Positions 10,440-19,635 of a stretch of DNA of 64,000 nt are shown piece by piece. The first letter of the stretch is position 1, and every line of letters begins with the position of its first letter. Under the pieces are notes generated by a model. It saw only the letters and a program-made list of their open reading frames with translations, did no database searches and was not told the origin of the DNA. Source of the DNA: Sphingomonas sp. A2-49 (GTDB taxonomy: Bacteria > Pseudomonadota > Alphaproteobacteria > Sphingomonadales > Sphingomonadaceae). The translations under genes were made by a program, and so were the position numbers. The stretch spans positions 1 to 64,000 of the forward strand of contig NZ_JAJLPA010000021.1 in assembly GCF_025548555.1 (NCBI RefSeq), written 5' to 3'.

Positions 10440-10747
10440 GGCCGATGATCCGCGACGATCGCGGCGAGCGCGGCGTCATAGTCGCGATTGGCGCGCGCGA
10501 CGTAGAGGCCGGTCAGCAGCACCGCGAGGAGGATCAGCGCGAAGCCGATGACGATGCCGAGCGAGGTGACCCCGCCCGCGACGATCGGCTGCGCCAGGAA
10601 CGCCTTGTCGAACGCGATCAGCAGGATGAAGCCGAAATAGGCGGCGAACATGATTCCGGACAGCAGCCAGCCGAACCGGCCGCGCGTATGGAGCAGCTGG
10701 CGATAGCGGGGATCGTCCGCGATCCGCGTGAGGTGCTCGTCGGTCAT
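10436..10747 (-). CDS. DUF485 small membrane protein, partner of ActP
   Basis: This 103-residue protein has two hydrophobic spans (around residues 26-48 and 58-80) and short charged tails. It fits the DUF485 (YjcH-type) family that travels with ActP symporters. The ATG at 10747 is preceded by a GGGAGGG ribosome-binding site. Its stop codon overlaps the GTG of the symporter gene, indicating translational coupling. The role of DUF485 proteins is unknown; a subunit or regulator of the permease is the usual guess. A longer frame exists upstream but has no start that fits better. Confidence 0.88.
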   Translation of the reverse strand: MTDEHLTRIADDPRYRQLLHTRGRFGWLLSGIMFAAYFGFILLIAFDKAFLAQPIVAGGVTSLGIVIGFALILLAVLLTGLYVARANRDYDAALAAIVADHRP

Positions 10748-10917
10748 CCACCCTCCCGGTGCGATCCGGTGATCCGGGTCGATAGCGGTATCATGCCGCA
10801 AGCCGGGCGGGACGCAACGGTCAAATCGTCGCCGGTCGCGCCGGCACCCGGCGGGGCGTGACGAAAATGTCATGGCGCCGCCATCGGCCGGACAGCGCCA
10901 AGGGGGCATGAGGCGGC

Positions 10918-11667
10918 ATGGCCGTCGGTTCCCCTCGCGCGTCGCGGCGACGTATCGGCTGGGCCGCCGGTGCCGTGGCGGGCGTGCTGGTCGTGCTGGC
11001 GGGGATCGCGGCGGCGGCGGGCTTCTTCGATCGCGATCCGGTGCGGCTGTTCGTCGCGGCGGGCGCACGGCGACCGGTCGGCGTGCTCTATGTGTCCGGC
11101 GACATGGGGCTGCGCTTCGGACCCGCCCCCTATACCGCACAGCATCTGGCGGAGCACGGGATCACCGTCGTCGGGATCAACGCGCCGACGGCATTCCGCG
11201 CGCGCCAGACCCGGGCCGGGATCGACCGGATCATCGCCGACGGCGTCCGCCGCGCGCTTGCGGTCACCGGCGCGCGCCGGCTGGTGCTGATCGGCCAGTC
11301 CTATGGCGCGGATGTGTTGCAGACCGGACTGGTCGCGCTGCCCGCCGCGCTGCGCGCCCATGTCGCGGGCGTGGTGCTGGTCGTGCCCGGAGAAGCGGTG
11401 TTCTTTCGCGCCGACCCGACCGGCATCGCCTATCGCGCGCGGCCCGACAGCTGGGGCGCGCAGACGCTCAACCGCCTGACCTGGACGCCGGTGACCTGTA
11501 TCTATGGCGCGACCGAGGCGGACAGCGTCTGCCCAGACGTGCATTTGACCAACGCACGGCTGATCGCGATGCCGGGCGGCCATTTCCTGAAAAGCGACCG
11601 AATCGGCTTGTTCGCGCATGTGCTGGATGCGATCCGGCGCGCGGCACCCGAGGCGTTCGCACGCTGA
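10918..11667 (+). CDS. VirJ/AcvB-like periplasmic serine hydrolase
   Basis: This 249-residue protein has an N-terminal membrane anchor (about residues 14-36) and an alpha/beta-hydrolase domain of the VirJ type. The nucleophile elbow is GQSYGADVL, and GGHFLKSD near the C-terminus carries the likely catalytic His. Agrobacterium AcvB, which shares this domain, hydrolyses lysyl-phosphatidylglycerol and is encoded next to the synthase LpiA. Here an MprF/LpiA-type synthase lies one gene downstream, so an aminoacyl-lipid hydrolase is the best inference. AcvB has an extra N-terminal domain that is missing here; this protein has only the VirJ part. Confidence 0.82.
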   Translation: MAVGSPRASRRRIGWAAGAVAGVLVVLAGIAAAAGFFDRDPVRLFVAAGARRPVGVLYVSGDMGLRFGPAPYTAQHLAEHGITVVGINAPTAFRARQTRAGIDRIIADGVRRALAVTGARRLVLIGQSYGADVLQTGLVALPAALRAHVAGVVLVVPGEAVFFRADPTGIAYRARPDSWGAQTLNRLTWTPVTCIYGATEADSVCPDVHLTNARLIAMPGGHFLKSDRIGLFAHVLDAIRRAAPEAFAR

Positions 11668-11715
11668 CCGAAAACAGGGCCGCACGAGCGGCCGCACCAC
11701 GACGGGGGAGTGACG

Positions 11716-12150
11716 ATGAAGACCGGACTTGCGACGATCGCGGCAGTGACGATGACGCTGATCGGTGCGGGGGTGCCGGCGGCGGGCGCGGGCACCGCCG
11801 CGCTGCCGTCCGACGCGCCGATCGGGCGCTGGACCAACCCCAAGGGGACGCTGGCGGTCGAAACCGGTCCCTGTGTTCGGGGCGGGCTGTGCGGGCAGAT
11901 CGTGTGGGCGAGCGAACGCGCGCAGGCGGAGGCGCGGCAGGCGGGGATCGCCGACCTGATCGGCACGCAATTGCTCCAGGACTATCGCCGCGTCGGGACG
12001 GGCAGCTGGACCGGCCGGGTCTATGTGCCGGACATGGGGCGCAGCTTTTCCTCGCGGATCCGCCAGACCTCGGCGGCGACGCTGAGCATTTCGGGCTGCC
12101 TGGTCGACGGCTTGCTGTGCAAATCGCAGGTCTGGCACCGGGTGGCGTGA
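11716..12150 (+). CDS. DUF2147 secreted protein
   Basis: This 144-residue secreted protein has a signal peptide (about 1-26) and a single DUF2147 domain beginning with IGRWTNPKG. Four Cys residues sit in a spacing that would allow disulphides. A GGGGGAG ribosome-binding site precedes the ATG at 11716; a GTG six bases upstream lies inside that site. The TGA overlaps the ATG of mprF, so the two are probably translated together. DUF2147 proteins have no settled function. The position between an AcvB-like hydrolase and MprF suggests a periplasmic role in aminoacyl-lipid handling, by inference only. Confidence 0.85.
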   Translation: MKTGLATIAAVTMTLIGAGVPAAGAGTAALPSDAPIGRWTNPKGTLAVETGPCVRGGLCGQIVWASERAQAEARQAGIADLIGTQLLQDYRRVGTGSWTGRVYVPDMGRSFSSRIRQTSAATLSISGCLVDGLLCKSQVWHRVA

Positions 12151-14705
12151 TGACCGGGCGCCTGGATGCGGGGATCGCGCTGGTCGCGCGCCACCGCCCC
12201 ACCCTGACCGTCGCCGGGGTGCTGCTGGTCGCCGCGATCGGGTTCGAGGCGCTGCGGCTGGTCCTGCGCGAGGGGCATCTGAGCGACGTGCGCACCGCGC
12301 TGCATGCGATGCCGCCGGCACGGATCGCGGCGGCGCTGGGCCTGACCACCGCCAGCTATCTGTTGCTGACCGGGCTCGACTGGGTCGCGTTGCGGACGGT
12401 CGGCCATCCGCTGCCGTGGCGGGTGGCCGCCGCGGGATCGTTCACCAGTTACACCCTCAGCCACAATCTGGGCCTGTCGCTGCTGACCGGGGGATCGGCG
12501 CGGCTGCGCCTGTACGGCGCGGCGGGTCTGGCGTTCGGCGAGATCGCGCAGGTGGCGGCGATCTGCGGCATCGCCTTCTGGGCCGGCGTCGCCGGCGTCA
12601 GCGGCATCGGGCTCGCGGCCAGCGGGGGCATGGTGCTGGGACCGGTGACGCTGGGCGCGTCCGCCGCCTATGCGCTCGGCGCCGTGCTGGTTGCGCTGCT
12701 CGCCGCGCTGCCGATCGTGCGTGCGAGCGGACGCGATACGCTGGGGTTCGGGCGGCTGCGCATCGCGCTCCCCAGCCTGCGACAGATGGGCGCGCTCGGC
12801 GCGCTGTCGCTCGCCGACCTGACGGTCGCGTCGGCGGCGCTGTTCGTCCTCACCCCCGAAGGATCGTTCGCGGCGTTCCCCGCCTTCGTCGTCGCCTATG
12901 CGGTGGCGGTGGTCGTCGCGCTGCTGCTGCACGTTCCGGGCGGGCTGGGCGTGTTCGAGACGGTGGTGCTGGCGACCGTCCCCGGCGACCGGCCGGCGCT
13001 GTTCGCGGCGCTGCTGCTGTACCGGCTGATCTATTATCTGTTGCCGCTGCTGGTCGCGGCGATCGGCATCGCCGCCGCGGAAGGGTGGCGGTTGCGGCAC
13101 CCGATCCGGCGCGGTTTGTCCTACGTCGATCGGGCCGGCCAGTGGCTCGCGCCGGGGGCGGTGACGGTGCTGGTCTTCGTCGCCGGCTTCGTGCTGCTGG
13201 TGTCGGGCGCGCTGCCCGGGGTGAAGGGCCGGCTGAGCGACCTCCAGGACCTCGTGCCGCTGCCCTTCATCGAAGGGTCGCACATGGCGGGCAGCCTGAT
13301 CGGCACCGCGATGCTGCTGGTCGCGCCGGCACTGACCGCGCGGCTGCGCTCGGGCTGGGCAGCGGCGCGCATCCTGCTCGTCGGCGGCGCCGTGTTCTCG
13401 CTGCTGAAGGGCCTCGACTACGAAGAGGCGCTGCTCCAGCTGCTCGTCGCCGCGGTGCTGCAATATTGCCGCGCGAGCTTCTATCGCGAAGGCGGCATCC
13501 TCACCGACCGGCCGCGCTGGCCGTGGCTGGTCGCGGCGGCGGCGGCGCTGGCGCTCAGCATCTGGGCGGGCTTCTTTTCCTACAAGCGCACGCCCTACAG
13601 CGACGATTTGTGGTGGCGGTTCGCGCTCGACGGCAACGCACCGCGCTTCCTGCGCGCCAGCTTCGCCGCGGGCGTGCTGCTGACCGCCGCGTCGGCATGG
13701 CAGCTGCTGACCGCCAGCCGCACCCGCTCGCTGCCCGACGCGCTGCCGCCGGAAGCGGTGATCGCCGGGGCGATGCGGCACGCACCGCGCACCGATGCCG
13801 CGCTGGCGTGGACCGGGGACAAGAGCTTCGTCGTGTCGGCGGCGGGCGATGCCTTCCTGATGTACCGGGTGCAGGGGCGCAGCTGGGTGGTGATGGGCGA
13901 TCCCGTCGGCCCGGTGGCGGCATGGGGCGAACTGGTGTGGAGCATCCGGCGCGCCTGCGACGCGCGCGCCGGCCGCCTGTGCTTCTACCAGGCGAGCGAG
14001 CGGATGCTGCCGCTGTTCGTCGAACTGGGGTTGCAGGCGATCAAATACGGCGAGGAGGCGCAGGTGGCGCTTGGGCGCTTCTCGATGGCGGGGCCGCGCG
14101 CCAAGTCGCTGCGCCACGCGGTGCGGCGGACCGAGGCGGCGGGCGCCAGCTTCGCGGTCGAGCCGGCGAGCGTCGTGCCGGGCCTGATCGCCGATCTCGC
14201 CGCGGTGTCCGACGCATGGCTCGCGGACAAGGCGGGGCGCGAGAAGCGCTTCAGCCTGGGCGCGTTCGATCCCGCCTATCTCGCCCGCTTCCCGGTCGCG
14301 CTGGTGCGGGTCGAGGGGCGGATCGTCGCCTTCGCCAACATCTGGATATCGGGCGATGGCGAGGAAGCGTCCGTCGACCTGATGCGGCATCGCCCCGACG
14401 CGCCCTATGGCACGATGGAGATGATGATGGTGCGGCTGATCGAATGGGCGCGCGCCGAGGGGTATGAGCGGTTCAACCTGGGCATGGCGCCGCTGTCCGG
14501 GATGCCGAGCGGGCGGCTCGCGCCGCTGTGGGCGCGGTTGGGGCATGCGATGTTCGCCAATGGCGAGCGGATCTATGCCTTCGCCGGCCTGCGCGCGTTC
14601 AAGGCGAAGTTCGGTCCCGAATGGGTGTCGCGCTACATCGCCACGCCGGCCGGCGCCGCGATGCCGCGGACGCTGATCGACCTTGCGCGGCTGGTGAGCG
14701 CCTGA
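12150..14705 (+). CDS. mprF: MprF: phosphatidylglycerol aminoacyl-transferase and flippase
   Basis: This 851-residue integral membrane protein has the full bifunctional MprF (LpiA in rhizobia) architecture. An N-terminal flippase part of about 14 spans covers roughly residues 1-510. A cytosolic DUF2156 transferase domain (about 520-845) moves an amino acid, usually Lys or Ala, from tRNA to phosphatidylglycerol. The C-terminal domain shows the GNAT-like fold stretches SFVVSAAGDAFLMYR and RFNLGMAPLSGMPSG. Aminoacylated lipids lower surface charge and give resistance to cationic peptides and acid. The start overlaps the DUF2147 stop (ATGA). The amino acid specificity cannot be read from the sequence. 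Confidence 0.93.
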   Translation: MTGRLDAGIALVARHRPTLTVAGVLLVAAIGFEALRLVLREGHLSDVRTALHAMPPARIAAALGLTTASYLLLTGLDWVALRTVGHPLPWRVAAAGSFTSYTLSHNLGLSLLTGGSARLRLYGAAGLAFGEIAQVAAICGIAFWAGVAGVSGIGLAASGGMVLGPVTLGASAAYALGAVLVALLAALPIVRASGRDTLGFGRLRIALPSLRQMGALGALSLADLTVASAALFVLTPEGSFAAFPAFVVAYAVAVVVALLLHVPGGLGVFETVVLATVPGDRPALFAALLLYRLIYYLLPLLVAAIGIAAAEGWRLRHPIRRGLSYVDRAGQWLAPGAVTVLVFVAGFVLLVSGALPGVKGRLSDLQDLVPLPFIEGSHMAGSLIGTAMLLVAPALTARLRSGWAAARILLVGGAVFSLLKGLDYEEALLQLLVAAVLQYCRASFYREGGILTDRPRWPWLVAAAAALALSIWAGFFSYKRTPYSDDLWWRFALDGNAPRFLRASFAAGVLLTAASAWQLLTASRTRSLPDALPPEAVIAGAMRHAPRTDAALAWTGDKSFVVSAAGDAFLMYRVQGRSWVVMGDPVGPVAAWGELVWSIRRACDARAGRLCFYQASERMLPLFVELGLQAIKYGEEAQVALGRFSMAGPRAKSLRHAVRRTEAAGASFAVEPASVVPGLIADLAAVSDAWLADKAGREKRFSLGAFDPAYLARFPVALVRVEGRIVAFANIWISGDGEEASVDLMRHRPDAPYGTMEMMMVRLIEWARAEGYERFNLGMAPLSGMPSGRLAPLWARLGHAMFANGERIYAFAGLRAFKAKFGPEWVSRYIATPAGAAMPRTLIDLARLVSA

Positions 14706-14727
14706 CCGCTGCGATAGGGTCGCGGGC

Positions 14728-15567
14728 ATGACCGACGATCGCCAACCCTGTCGCACCGCCCTGTTCATGCCTGCGTCCAATCCGCGGGCGCTGGCCAAGG
14801 CGCGGGACCTTGCCTGCGATGCGGTGATCCTCGACCTCGAGGATGCGGTGGCGCCCGCGGCGAAGGCAGAGGCGCGGGCGGCGGCACTGGCCGCGGCCGC
14901 GGCGGGGTTCGGTGCGCGCCGCTGCGCGATCCGGATCAACGCGCTCGATACGCCATGGGGGCGCGAGGACGCGGCCGCGCTGGCGCGCGCGCCCGGCATC
15001 GCCGCGGTGGTGGTGCCCAAGGTGGCGGCGGCGGAGGATGTCCACGCGGTGCGCGGGCTGCTCGGCGCCGACGGGCCGCCGCTGTGGGCGATGATCGAGA
15101 CGTGCGGGGCGATCCTGCGCCTTCCGGAGATCGTCGGGGCCGGTGCGGGATTGCGGCTGCTGATCGCGGGCACCAACGACCTCGCCAAGGACATGCGCTG
15201 CCGTCCGGACGCCGATCGGGCGCCGCTGGTGCCGGCGCTGGCGCAGATCGTGATCGCGGCGCGCGCGGCGGGGCTGGTGGCGCTCGACGGGGTGCTCAAC
15301 GCGATCGGCGACGATGCGCGGCTGGCCGCGGAATGCGCGCAGGGGGCGGCGCTGGGCTTCGACGGCAAGACGCTGATCCACCCCGGCCAGATCGCCGCCG
15401 CGAACGCCGCATTCGGGCCTTCGGAGGCGCAGCTGGCGTGGGCGAACGCGGTCGTGGCGGCATTCGCCGATCCGGCGGCGGCGGACAGGGGCGCGATCCG
15501 GCTGGACGGCGCGATGGTCGAACGGCTGCATCTGGCCGAAGCGCAGCGGCTGCTGGCGCTGCGCTGA
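14728..15567 (+). CDS. CitE-like CoA ester lyase (HpcH/HpaI family)
   Basis: This 279-residue TIM-barrel enzyme is of the citrate lyase beta-subunit/CitE-like family. Conserved stretches are RTALFMPASNPRAL, VILDLEDAVAP, IRINALDTPWG and AMIETCGAI (metal-binding Glu), plus GKTLIHPGQI near the C-terminus. No citrate lyase alpha or gamma subunit lies nearby, so it is a stand-alone CitE-like protein. Stand-alone members cleave or form malyl-CoA, beta-methylmalyl-CoA or citramalyl-CoA. It starts 22 bases after mprF and may share its transcript, but a functional link is unclear. Confidence 0.88.
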   Translation: MTDDRQPCRTALFMPASNPRALAKARDLACDAVILDLEDAVAPAAKAEARAAALAAAAAGFGARRCAIRINALDTPWGREDAAALARAPGIAAVVVPKVAAAEDVHAVRGLLGADGPPLWAMIETCGAILRLPEIVGAGAGLRLLIAGTNDLAKDMRCRPDADRAPLVPALAQIVIAARAAGLVALDGVLNAIGDDARLAAECAQGAALGFDGKTLIHPGQIAAANAAFGPSEAQLAWANAVVAAFADPAAADRGAIRLDGAMVERLHLAEAQRLLALR

Positions 15568-15577
15568 CGCGACGCGC

Positions 15578-17668
15578 CTATCCCTTCAGGATCGCGGCGA
15601 TCCGGTCGGCGATGACGTCCATCGCGAACGGCTTGGTGACCAGCGCCATGTTGGGGGCGAGCGGACCGTTGCCGATCACCGCATTCTCCGCATAGCCGGT
15701 GATGAACAGCACCTTCAGCTGCGGCAGCAGCGCGAGGGCGGCGTCGGCGACCTGGCGCCCGTTCATCTGGCCCGGCAATCCGACGTCGGTGACGAGCAGG
15801 TCGACGTGCGCGCCGGTGCCGAGCAGGCGCATCGCGCTCGCGCCATCGCCCGCCTCCAGGACGGTATGGCCCATCTCTTCGAGGATCTCGACGACCAGCA
15901 TGCGGATCGTCGGCTCGTCGTCGACGACCATGATCGAACTGCGCCCGTCCGCGGTGGTGGGCGGGACCGCGAAGGGCGGTGTCGCCTCCTCCTCCGCGTC
16001 GCCGTAATGGCGGGGCAGATAGATGCACATCGTCGTGCCCTGACCCAGTTCCGAATAGATCCGCACCTGTCCGCCCGACTGGCGCGCGAAGCCGTAGATC
16101 ATCGACAGGCCGAGGCCGGTGCCTTCGCCCATCGGCTTGGTGGTGTAGAAGGGGTCGAAGGCGCGGGCCTGCACCTCGGGCGTCATGCCGGTGCCCGTGT
16201 CGCTGACGCAGATCGACAGGTACTGGCCGGGTTCCAGGTCGCGTTCCCGGGCGGCGCGCGCGTCGAGCCAGCGGTTGGCGGTCTCGATCGTCACCCGGCC
16301 GCCGTCGGGCATCGCATCGCGCGCGTTGATGCACAGGTTGAGCAGCGCGTTCTCGAGCTGGTTCGGATCGACCATCGCCGGCCACAGGCCGCCCGCCCCG
16401 ACCACCTCGATCGCGACACCAGGCCCGACGGTGCGCTGGATGAGGTCGCGCAGGCCATCGATCAGGCGGTTGATGTCGGTCGGCTTGGGATCGAGCGTCT
16501 GGCGGCGGGAAAAGGCGAGCAGCCGGTGGGTCAGCCCCGCCGCGCGCCGCGCCGCGCCGAGCGCGGCGGTCGCATAGCGTTCCAGTTCGCCGACGCGGCC
16601 CTGGCGGATGCGCACCTGCATCATCTCGATCGCACCCGAAATACCGGTCAGCATATTGTTGAAGTCATGCGCCAGGCCGCCGGTCAGCTGGCCGACCGCC
16701 TCCATCTTCTGTGCCTGGCGCAGGTGCGATTCGGCGACCATCAGCGCCCGCGTCCGTTCCTCGACCTGTTGTTCCAGGCTTGCGGTCAGCGCGGCGAGTT
16801 CGCGTTCGACCCGCCGCCGCTCGACGGCGTCGCGGACACGTTCGGCGATATCGCGGACGAAGGCGATCTCCTCCGCCAACCACGCCCGCGGCGTCGCGTT
16901 GTTGAGATAGAGCAGCGCGACGAAGCCGCCCTGTTCGTGCACCGGCATGTTGATGAACGACAGCGCCGCGAGCGATTTCAGGCCCTCCGCGGTGTCGCGC
17001 GTGCGGGGGTCGTCGTAGACGTTGCCGATCGCCACCGTATCGCCCCGCTTCAGGTCCTCGATATACGAGCCGTAATCGCGGAAATGCAGCGTCGATGGCA
17101 ACGGTGCGATCCCGGGCGCACACCACGGACGTTCGGTGACGATCGTCTCCGCCTCGCGGTCGATCGTGCCATAGCCGCAGCGGCTGACGTCGAGCATGCG
17201 GCCGAGGATCTCGACCGCGGCATGGGCGACGTCGGCGGGTTCGCCGGGTTCGCGGAGCGCGTCGTTGAGCTGCACCAGCGCCTTGAGCCGCAATTCGGCG
17301 GATTTGCGCGCGTCGATGTCGAAGCTGACGCCGGGAAAGCGCAACGCCCGGCCGTCGGCGTCATAGGTCGCCCGGCCGCGCGCGGCGACCCAGCGGGCGC
17401 GGCCGTCGGGTTGCATCAGCCGGTAGTCGCTCTCGAACGGCTCGCCACTCGCCAGTGCCGCGGCGACCTCCGCCTGCACGCGGGGGGCGTCGGCAGGGTG
17501 CATGGCGGCGAAGAATTGCGCGATCGCCGCCCCCTCCCGCGCCAGCACCGGATCGACGCCATAGAGGCGCGCGAAGTCCGGATCGGCGGTGACGCGATCG
17601 GCGACCACGTCCCAGTCCCATCGGCCGACGCTGACGGCGCCGGCGGTGTGCAACACTTCATCGGCCAT
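15578..17668 (-). CDS. Soluble hybrid sensor histidine kinase (PAS-GAF-HisKA-HATPase-REC)
   Basis: This 696-residue protein has no membrane segment. The order is a PAS domain (about 15-135), a GAF domain (about 150-290), a coiled coil, HisKA with phospho-acceptor His in GGLAHDFNNML, HATPase with GTGLGLSMIYG, and a C-terminal receiver. The receiver has the phospho-acceptor Asp in LLVTDVGLPG and a conserved Lys in TKPF. It would sense an internal signal through PAS/GAF and autophosphorylate. The start is the ATG at 17668, which precedes MADEVLHTAG; a TTG at 17743 would add 25 residues without homology. It is the last gene of a long minus-strand run after an efflux system. No output-domain regulator is adjacent. 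Confidence 0.88.
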   Translation of the reverse strand: MADEVLHTAGAVSVGRWDWDVVADRVTADPDFARLYGVDPVLAREGAAIAQFFAAMHPADAPRVQAEVAAALASGEPFESDYRLMQPDGRARWVAARGRATYDADGRALRFPGVSFDIDARKSAELRLKALVQLNDALREPGEPADVAHAAVEILGRMLDVSRCGYGTIDREAETIVTERPWCAPGIAPLPSTLHFRDYGSYIEDLKRGDTVAIGNVYDDPRTRDTAEGLKSLAALSFINMPVHEQGGFVALLYLNNATPRAWLAEEIAFVRDIAERVRDAVERRRVERELAALTASLEQQVEERTRALMVAESHLRQAQKMEAVGQLTGGLAHDFNNMLTGISGAIEMMQVRIRQGRVGELERYATAALGAARRAAGLTHRLLAFSRRQTLDPKPTDINRLIDGLRDLIQRTVGPGVAIEVVGAGGLWPAMVDPNQLENALLNLCINARDAMPDGGRVTIETANRWLDARAARERDLEPGQYLSICVSDTGTGMTPEVQARAFDPFYTTKPMGEGTGLGLSMIYGFARQSGGQVRIYSELGQGTTMCIYLPRHYGDAEEEATPPFAVPPTTADGRSSIMVVDDEPTIRMLVVEILEEMGHTVLEAGDGASAMRLLGTGAHVDLLVTDVGLPGQMNGRQVADAALALLPQLKVLFITGYAENAVIGNGPLAPNMALVTKPFAMDVIADRIAAILKG

Positions 17669-17794
17669 CGTCGGCAAAGGTCCCTTTCCGGATGTCGGAG
17701 GGTCGATCGATACGCCCTCGGCCGTTGTGGAATGGCAGGTCAACGTTCCGCACGGCGGAGCGATCCTGTCGACGGGACGAAGCGAGCGGCATGC

Positions 17795-19297
17795 TCACCG
17801 CCCGGTCGCGTCGATATCCGCCCGGCTCCAGCCGCCGCCCATCGCCTGATAGAGCGCGACATAGGCGTTGATCCGGTCGGCGCGCGCCTGCACCAGCGCC
17901 AGCTCCGCCGTCAGCAGGCCGCGCTGCGCGTCGAGCTGTTCGATGTACGAGGTATAGCCCGCCCGGTAGCGGTTGCTGGCGTTGCGCAGCGCCGCGGCGA
18001 GCGCGTCGACCTGCAACCCCAGCGCCACCGCCTGCTCGCCCGACCGGCTTACGCCGGCAAGCGCGTTGTCGACCTCCTGGAACGCGGTCAGCGCAGAGCG
18101 GCGATAGGCGAAGGCGGCCTGGTCGCGGCGCGCGACCGCGACGTCGTTTTGCGCCCGCAGGCGTCCGCCGTCGAAGATCGGCGAGAGGATGCTCGCGCCG
18201 ATCGAGAACACGCCGATCGGGTTGGCCAGCGCGGTCGACAGCACGACGCCGGCCGATCCGGTCAGCGCGACGTTGGGCAGCATCGCGGCGCGCGCGCTGT
18301 CGAGGGTGCGGTCGGCCGCGACCAGCGTCTGTTCCGCCTGGAACAGGTCGGGGCGGCGGCGCAGCAGGTCGGCGGGCAAACCGTCGGGGATCGCCGGCGC
18401 GAGCAGGCGGTCGAGCGGCTGCCCGCGCGGAATCGGTCCGGGATTGGTGCCGAGCAACAGGCTGAGCGCGTTTTCCTGTCGTGATATGGCGAGTTGCGCG
18501 GCGGGCACGAGCTGCTGCGTGGCGCGATATTCCGCCTCCGCCTGATGCAATTCGAGGTTGGAGGTATAGCCGGCCTCCGCCCGGCGCCGGGCGATCCGCA
18601 GCGCCTCGGTCCGCGCGGTGAGCGTCGCCTTCGCGACCGCGAGCCGCTGGTCGAGCGCGCGCAGCGTGACATAGCCGCTCGCGACCCCACTGGCGATCGC
18701 GAGCCGGACGGTGTCGCGCGCGCCCTCGCTGGCGAGCAATTGCGCCTGCGCCGCGCGGCTGGCGAAGCGCAGCCGGCCGAACAGGTCGAGGTCGTAGCTG
18801 GCGGTGATCGCGGGCTGGGCGCCGAACGCGTCGCTGGGCGTGCCGAACGGGCTGACCGTCTGGCCGGTGGTGCCGGGCAGGCTGCCGCCGAGCGTCGGCG
18901 TGCGCTGCGCGGCGGCGAGGCGCGCGGCGGCGCGCGCCTCGTCGATCCGCGCGGCGGCGGCGGCGAGGTCGACGTTGCCGGCCAGCGCGCGGGCGACGAG
19001 TGCGCTCAGGACGGGATCGCCGAACGCGCCCCACCAGTCGGCACGGACCGGCTCGCCCGTGCCGAGCGCCGTCCGCCACGCCGGCGGCAGCACGACCGCG
19101 CTCGCCGTCGGCGCCTGCGGCCGGGGGCCGATGCACCCGGCAAGGGCGAGGGACAGCAGGGTCGTGCACGCAAAGCCGCGAAGACGCGAGGCGTGGGTGC
19201 GGCGAGATGGCGCACGATCCCCCCCCCTCGTTCCGCCACCACGGCCGTGTTCCGGCGTCCACCGTGCGGCAGAGCGGCGGGCATGATGGAGCGGCAA
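17795..19297 (-). CDS. NodT-family outer-membrane efflux lipoprotein, start unresolved
   Basis: This is an outer-membrane channel of a tripartite efflux pump (OprM/NodT family). The lipobox SLALAGC, with the lipidated Cys encoded at 19133-19135, is followed by the two outer-membrane-efflux repeats, including DLLRRRPDLFQAEQ, typical of the family. It lies downstream of the matching HlyD and MFS genes. The 5' end is problematic: no ATG, GTG or TTG occurs in this frame between the lipobox and the TTG at 19297, which would give a 54-residue leader. A GTG at 19214 behind a run of eight G lies in the wrong frame. The coordinate given is therefore the nearest in-frame start, not a supported one. Confidence 0.8.
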   Translation of the reverse strand: MPLHHARRSAARWTPEHGRGGGTRGGDRAPSRRTHASRLRGFACTTLLSLALAGCIGPRPQAPTASAVVLPPAWRTALGTGEPVRADWWGAFGDPVLSALVARALAGNVDLAAAAARIDEARAAARLAAAQRTPTLGGSLPGTTGQTVSPFGTPSDAFGAQPAITASYDLDLFGRLRFASRAAQAQLLASEGARDTVRLAIASGVASGYVTLRALDQRLAVAKATLTARTEALRIARRRAEAGYTSNLELHQAEAEYRATQQLVPAAQLAISRQENALSLLLGTNPGPIPRGQPLDRLLAPAIPDGLPADLLRRRPDLFQAEQTLVAADRTLDSARAAMLPNVALTGSAGVVLSTALANPIGVFSIGASILSPIFDGGRLRAQNDVAVARRDQAAFAYRRSALTAFQEVDNALAGVSRSGEQAVALGLQVDALAAALRNASNRYRAGYTSYIEQLDAQRGLLTAELALVQARADRINAYVALYQAMGGGWSRADIDATGR

Positions 19298-19635
19298 CCA
19301 TGTGTCGACATGCGCGCCCGTGTGACGTCCAACCCCGTCGGCCGGATCATGCAGCATCGCGATGACGCCTTCGACGGAGTCGGCCGCCGCCACGGCGTCG
19401 CGGTCCTCGTGTCGGTCGAGGCGACCGGGACGATGGCCGACGCCCTCGCCGGCGAGACGCGGATCAGCGGCTGGTGGCGCGACTGGACGACGAACCTGAT
19501 CGCGCGGGGTAATCCCGGCTGGCGGAATCTGACTGTGGGGTTCGGGTTGCCGCCGCTCGCCCGACCGCGCGCCGAGCCCTTGCGGATCGGTGGAACCCGG
19601 GACGCGTCCGAGGTGACGGGTGCAACGACGATGCA
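19298..19635. other. Gap without a convincing gene between hlyD and nodT genes
   Basis: About 340 bases (420 if the lipoprotein really starts near 19214) separate two genes that are normally adjacent. No good ribosome-binding site or terminator is evident. On the plus strand a frame from the ATG at 19283 shows strongly GC-biased third positions to about 19480 (for example WWRDWTTNL). It runs on into the antisense of hlyD with no stop until 19846 and matches no family I know. It may be a gene remnant or a leader region. Confidence 0.4.

Noticed and set aside
12021..16385. A 1454-codon open frame on the minus strand
   Set aside because: It lies antisense to DUF2147, mprF and the CitE-like gene and out of frame with the kinase. 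Composition is Arg/Gln/Ala-rich with no domains, as expected for a shadow frame in GC-rich DNA.
17669..17743. N-terminal extension of the hybrid kinase from a TTG
   Set aside because: It adds 25 residues without homology, and an ATG follows at the expected domain boundary.
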